Source: Spirosoma utsteinense (GTDB taxonomy: Bacteria; Bacteroidota; Bacteroidia; Cytophagales; Spirosomataceae). From it: DNA of 35,813 bases. The DNA lies in the NCBI RefSeq assembly GCF_014282275.1, contig NZ_VFIA01000048.1, positions 1 through 35,813 on the forward strand, in the 5' to 3' direction. Made by a program: the position numbers and the translations under genes. Each line of letters opens with the position of its first letter. The stretch's first letter is position 1. Positions 32,123-35,813 of this stretch are shown one piece after another. The notes beneath the pieces are model-generated. The model was not told where the DNA came from. It worked only from the letters and a program-made list of their open reading frames with translations, and did no database searches.

Positions 32123-35100
32123 TCAGTTCGGTCGTGTTTGGCTTTGTTGCTGCCGGTCTTCTGTGGGCAAGTGGATGGAGAACGTGGTGCCCTTTTTTTC
32201 TACACTCTGCACATCGAGATGCCCCTGGTGAAGTTCAATAAACTGCCGGGCAATAACCAGTCCAAGGCCCGTTCCCGGAATTCCCGCGGTATTACTGGCC
32301 CGAAAAAATGCCTGAAACAGGGCCGATAGTTCGCTTGCCGGTATACCAATACCGGTGTCGACCACCTGTAACATAAGGCTGTTCTTCCTGAAAACGATAC
32401 GCAGCCGGGGCGAGGTGTCGGTTGAAAACTTGAACGCATTCGACAGCAGATTGACCAGCACATGTCCCATCAGCTTGTCATCGATAAAAACGGGGTGGGG
32501 TGTCCCTTCGATCCGCAACTGAACCGTACGGTTATCCAGTCGTTTGCTGAAGTGAGTAGCAATCAGGCTCCGGCAAAGTGAGGTAACATCCGTTGGGCGG
32601 GGTGTGAACGTTATTTTACCCGCTTCGATCTTGCCGATCGTCAACATGTCGGTCAGGAGATTACTAAATTTTTCGATTTCTTTCTGGATAACGTCCAGGT
32701 GATTCTGAATGGACTGGCGGGCACTTACGGCGGGCATTTCCAGATATAGCCGGATGAGGTCAACGCTGGATTGAATGGTAGTCAGGGGCGTTCTGAACTC
32801 ATGAGAGGCCGTAGAGACAAACTGGGACTTGAGCTGGTTGAGTTCCTGCTCGCGAAACAGCGATTGCCGAAGAACAAACTCTTTTTCTTTCTGGCTCGTC
32901 ACGTCGTTTCCAATGGCGATATGGCGTACGATCTGACCCGATTCATCCCGGATGATAAACGTACGGATCGATAACCAGCGCACAGCCCCGTCGGGACGTT
33001 TGAGCTGACAGTCCAGGTGTCCTTCCTGACCAGCCCGGTACTTGCTCAGGAACGTAAGGACAGCGCGCTTGTCCTTGTCGACAATCGCTTCTATAAAGGA
33101 GCGCGGGCGGCTGTATAACTGCGCAGACGTGGCGTTGAACAACCGCTCGTAAGCGGGGTTGACGTAGAGCAGCTGGAACGGTTCTGGCGAATGAATCCAG
33201 AACACCTCATCGACATTTTCGGCAATTTCCCGGAACCGCAGTTCACTTTCACGCAGGGTATCGTCAGCCAGTTTCCGGCTCGTCATGTCCCAGGCTACGC
33301 CGATAAGGCGCTGGGGGCGTTGCTTTTCATCCCTGATAATACGCCCACTGGTTTCTATATACCTGATCGTACCTTCCGGCCGTATGATGCGGTATACATG
33401 GGAGATACTGGTGTCCGTCCCGGCTAGCTCCTGCGTACTCTTTTTCAGAAAAGCAGACCTGTCTTCGGGATGAATCGTTTTGATGAATTCCTCGAAAGTC
33501 CAGTTCCCGGTATTCGGTTCCATTCCGTTTATTTCCCACAGGCGTTTATCCCAGAAAACCCGGTTTTTCCGCAGATCGATCTCCCAGATGCCCTGCCCGG
33601 CGGCTTCGGTGGCTAACTGTAGCCGCTGGTTCAGGTTACGCAGTTCCGTTTCGGTCTCCTGCCGGCCGGTAATGTCGCGGGCCGATCCATATATTACCTG
33701 ATCGATAGCGATAGCATTCCACTCGATCGTTCGGTAGGTGCCATCTTTTCGCTGCATCCGGTTGATCTGGTTGCGCACCGGTTGCTGGATAATTTTCGAT
33801 AACAGTTCTCTATTAACCGATTTCTGCTCATCGGGATGAATCAGGCTTAAAAAAGGAATTGCCGTGAGTTCTTCGGCCGTATAGCCTAGTGTGCTCTGGG
33901 AGGACCTATTGACCGTCAATATGGTACCCTGGCTGTCGGAGATACAATGCATATCCAGCGCTCCGTCGAAGAAGGTATTTAGCTCCCGGTTCTTTTGTTT
34001 CAACCCGGCTTCGGCACTTTTGAGCGCAGAAATATCCGAAGCTATGCCCATGTAGCCGATCGTTTCGCCCTCTTCGTTCTGTAGCACACTGGAGGCCAGT
34101 AAAACCGGTACCAGCCGACCACTTTTATGGACGGCTACACATTCCAGATTAACAAAATCCCGCCCTTCAAGCGCACGCTTGAGGAAGGGTACATAAGCGT
34201 CACCAGGTCGGTAGTCATGAAACGAAGCGACCGGAAGGCTGTTTTCGCCAACGCCAGGGTTCAGCTGGCTGGTCATGCCAACCAGTTCGAGTGGCAGATA
34301 CCCTACCAGCTTTTCACAGGCTTGATTCGCGGTTTGAATAATGCCGTGAACATCCGTCGATACAATTGCCTGACCGGCATATTTAAGGATAGCGTTCTGT
34401 AGTGTCGACAGATTTTGAATTTGTCTGGTCCGGGCGAGTATTCGTTTTCTTAATTTAGCGTTCTGTTCATTCAGTAAGAACTTTGCTTTTTTAAGCGCTG
34501 AAATATCGATTACTGTAAATAGCACGTTGTTGCCCACCCGGGAGATGGTAAACTGGCCCCATACTGAAAAATCGTCATTTTTGACATGTTTTTGATACTG
34601 CTGGGGTGTACCTGTTAAAGCCACGTCAATCATCCGGTCCAGTAAACCCAGGCTGATAGCGCCCGGGAACAGGGTTGTCAGGGAGTGGGCAACTAGTTTT
34701 TCAATGCTATATCCGGTAATTGTCGCGTTCACGGCATTGGTCACCAGGCAAACGAAATCCTTGATCTGACCATTCTCCCAGACTGGCTTGAACAGAGAAA
34801 GTCCCGTAGGCGCATTGGACAGGATTGCTTCCAGCAATTGAGTTGTTGCATAGGGGGTAGCCGATGAGTGATCAAAAGCAGGCTCGGTTGATTCATCTTC
34901 CTGAATCTCCAGCAGGTATCCAGGCTGGAGAGGGGTGATTTGTACGGTTCCCGGCTTCCCGGATGCTGGCTGGTAAGCCACGCGGCAACCTCTGCCTTGT
35001 TGCAGCGTTTTCCATATGGACTCCAGCGTATTCCCCGGCTCGGGAGTTATCCACGCCGACAGGTAAAAGCGTTCTCCCCTGACCGCTGGCAAACCTGTGG

Positions 35101-35227
35101 TATGTATTTCTAAATCAATGAGCTGACCCTGTTCCGTAAAAACAGGATGGCAGAAAAACTGGGTGCGGTCATTGGGCTCAAACTCGGTAATACCCGTTGA
35201 CACCACATTCCCTGATAGAGTCGTCAT
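32123..35227 (-). CDS. Multi-PAS sensor histidine kinase
   Basis: A 1034-residue soluble sensor kinase with no membrane segment. After an N-terminal sequence that may hold a degenerate PAS-like unit, five PAS-type sensor domains follow at roughly 130-245, 275-405, 412-525, 535-655 and 665-780, several ending with the DITxR/DVTxQ motif. The HisKA domain has H809 (SHEFRTP). HATPase_c has the N box NLLSNAFKF (926-934), DTGIGIP (957-963) and GTGLGL (985-990). There is no attached receiver, so it must signal to a separate response regulator, and none lies beside it. The start chosen is ATG 35227; an in-frame ATG at 35305 would add 26 residues of no clear character. The domain calls are confident, the ligand is unknown. 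Confidence 0.9.
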   Translation of the reverse strand: MTTLSGNVVSTGITEFEPNDRTQFFCHPVFTEQGQLIDLEIHTTGLPAVRGERFYLSAWITPEPGNTLESIWKTLQQGRGCRVAYQPASGKPGTVQITPLQPGYLLEIQEDESTEPAFDHSSATPYATTQLLEAILSNAPTGLSLFKPVWENGQIKDFVCLVTNAVNATITGYSIEKLVAHSLTTLFPGAISLGLLDRMIDVALTGTPQQYQKHVKNDDFSVWGQFTISRVGNNVLFTVIDISALKKAKFLLNEQNAKLRKRILARTRQIQNLSTLQNAILKYAGQAIVSTDVHGIIQTANQACEKLVGYLPLELVGMTSQLNPGVGENSLPVASFHDYRPGDAYVPFLKRALEGRDFVNLECVAVHKSGRLVPVLLASSVLQNEEGETIGYMGIASDISALKSAEAGLKQKNRELNTFFDGALDMHCISDSQGTILTVNRSSQSTLGYTAEELTAIPFLSLIHPDEQKSVNRELLSKIIQQPVRNQINRMQRKDGTYRTIEWNAIAIDQVIYGSARDITGRQETETELRNLNQRLQLATEAAGQGIWEIDLRKNRVFWDKRLWEINGMEPNTGNWTFEEFIKTIHPEDRSAFLKKSTQELAGTDTSISHVYRIIRPEGTIRYIETSGRIIRDEKQRPQRLIGVAWDMTSRKLADDTLRESELRFREIAENVDEVFWIHSPEPFQLLYVNPAYERLFNATSAQLYSRPRSFIEAIVDKDKRAVLTFLSKYRAGQEGHLDCQLKRPDGAVRWLSIRTFIIRDESGQIVRHIAIGNDVTSQKEKEFVLRQSLFREQELNQLKSQFVSTASHEFRTPLTTIQSSVDLIRLYLEMPAVSARQSIQNHLDVIQKEIEKFSNLLTDMLTIGKIEAGKITFTPRPTDVTSLCRSLIATHFSKRLDNRTVQLRIEGTPHPVFIDDKLMGHVLVNLLSNAFKFSTDTSPRLRIVFRKNSLMLQVVDTGIGIPASELSALFQAFFRASNTAGIPGTGLGLVIARQFIELHQGHLDVQSVEKKGTTFSIHLPTEDRQQQSQTRPN

Positions 35228-35396
35228 ATAAAGAAAGCCAGTTTTCCGAGGTCTTATGTCTATTCTGACAAACGCACCAATACCCTGTGCAACCGCTTCG
35301 TACATGGATGAACATAGTCAGGTGATGCCGTATTGGTATACGTCGTCTGGTAAAACCTGTTCGTTTGTGATGGAAAATAGACTAGTAGGACGCCAA

Positions 35397-35404
35397 CAAA
35401 TATA
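35397..35404 (-). promoter_or_regulatory. Candidate -7 element (TATATTTG)
   Basis: A perfect TAnnTTTG match on the minus strand, about 90 bases before the upstream ATG (35305) and 170 before the preferred ATG (35227) of the sensor kinase. No clear TTTG lies at the usual distance upstream, so the call is tentative. Confidence 0.3.
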
Positions 35405-35813
35405 TTCTCAATTTCTGAGTATGTATATAAAGCAGGTTATTTCTATGTATCGACATGACTATAATTAAACACACTTAGTTCGCAATTATGGCCGTTCGGG
35501 CTTGCCTAAACAGCCCTGATACCCATGCAGACTGAAATAGGCATTAGCTGGCGGCTTGAAGCCCGATCCATAAGCGGACAACGTGCCAGCCGCTTACTAT
35601 ATCGTTACAGGGTGGTATTGGGTGGGTGCGCAGCCACTTCATCTATAGGGAATTGAGCCAATACGTTGACCGTTTTTGAGGGGCGGTGTCTAAACAGAAA
35701 CCTATTAGACTTGTTGTGATGGTGACTATGAGCTAGTTAACTAAATAGAAGTTCCATAAACCCGCGCAGATTCCTATCGCTGATTCGTACAATGTGACCT
35801 TGTGGGTTCGTAA
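35405..35813. other. Right-edge region, no gene recognised
   Basis: About 410 bases with no convincing coding frame, RNA gene or repeat. Frames on both strands are short and broken by stop codons. A minus-strand stretch reading NVLAQFPIDEVAAHPPNTTL (within about 35580-35670) might be a decayed gene fragment, but this is unsupported. The region probably holds upstream DNA of the sensor kinase and a flanking gene outside the window. Confidence 0.35.

Noticed and set aside
35580..35670. Possible decayed transposase fragment on the minus strand near the right edge
   Set aside because: The readable stretch is only about 20 codons, is bounded by stops and matches no motif I can name. It is not enough for a feature.

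Overview
The window looks like a chromosomal segment from a Bacteroidota of the order Cytophagales, most like Spirosoma and its relatives. The evidence is a moderately GC-rich base composition, a TonB-dependent receptor with an N-terminal carboxypeptidase-regulatory-like domain, CheY and AraC-type response regulators, a PVC-type (heme-linked) dehydrogenase, a ThuA / sugar-dehydrogenase / PKD / cytochrome c lipoprotein, multi-PAS histidine kinases, few Shine-Dalgarno sequences and scattered TAnnTTTG (-7 type) elements. No rRNA, tRNA, CRISPR array or complete insertion sequence was seen. Genus and family assignments come from recognition of protein families, not from a database search.

Layout. 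(1) 1-6.8 kb: the start of a gene that runs off the left edge, a small orphan ORF, three minus-strand genes (AraC-type response regulator, DUF3820 protein, CheY-like receiver), a TonB-dependent outer-membrane receptor and three small envelope proteins. (2) 7.0-13.8 kb: a catabolic cluster. One SDR dehydrogenase points left. A plus-strand operon points right and encodes an exported propeller-HEAT-cytochrome c dehydrogenase, a Tat-exported TIM-barrel isomerase/epimerase, a second SDR and an MFS transporter of the organic-acid/hexuronate type. The likely job is oxidation of a sugar or sugar acid outside the cytoplasm, followed by uptake and further oxidation. The substrate cannot be read from sequence. 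(3) 14.0-24.4 kb: the most interesting part. It is a tight plus-strand operon of a degenerate FHA protein, a 27-residue membrane microprotein, a membrane-anchored PP2C phosphatase, two tandem membrane Ser/Thr kinases, a 1325-residue fusion of a FtsW/RodA (SEDS) glycosyltransferase to a class B penicillin-binding transpeptidase, and a canonical FHA protein. This is the same set of parts as the actinobacterial fhaA-fhaB-pstP-rodA-pbpA-pknA-pknB locus, but in a Bacteroidota, in a different order, and with RodA and PbpA joined in one chain. It suggests phospho-signalling control of a dedicated peptidoglycan synthase. (4) 24.5-28.3 kb, minus strand: a PRISE-like SDR, a Crp/Fnr regulator with a near-ideal TGTGA-N6-TCACA palindrome between the two genes, and a DNA2/IGHMBP2-type superfamily 1 helicase. 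(5) 28.5-35.2 kb: a large ThuA/dehydrogenase/PKD/cytochrome c lipoprotein, convergent with a five-PAS sensor histidine kinase. A perfect 16-bp hairpin separates their ends. (6) 35.3-35.8 kb: no gene recognised.

Starts. For about ten genes I chose an internal ATG over the longest open frame, because the shorter start puts a signal peptide, receiver domain or kinase domain at the N terminus or replaces a weak TTG start. These choices are noted in each entry. All domain calls rest on visible motifs and remembered family features. No searches were run.
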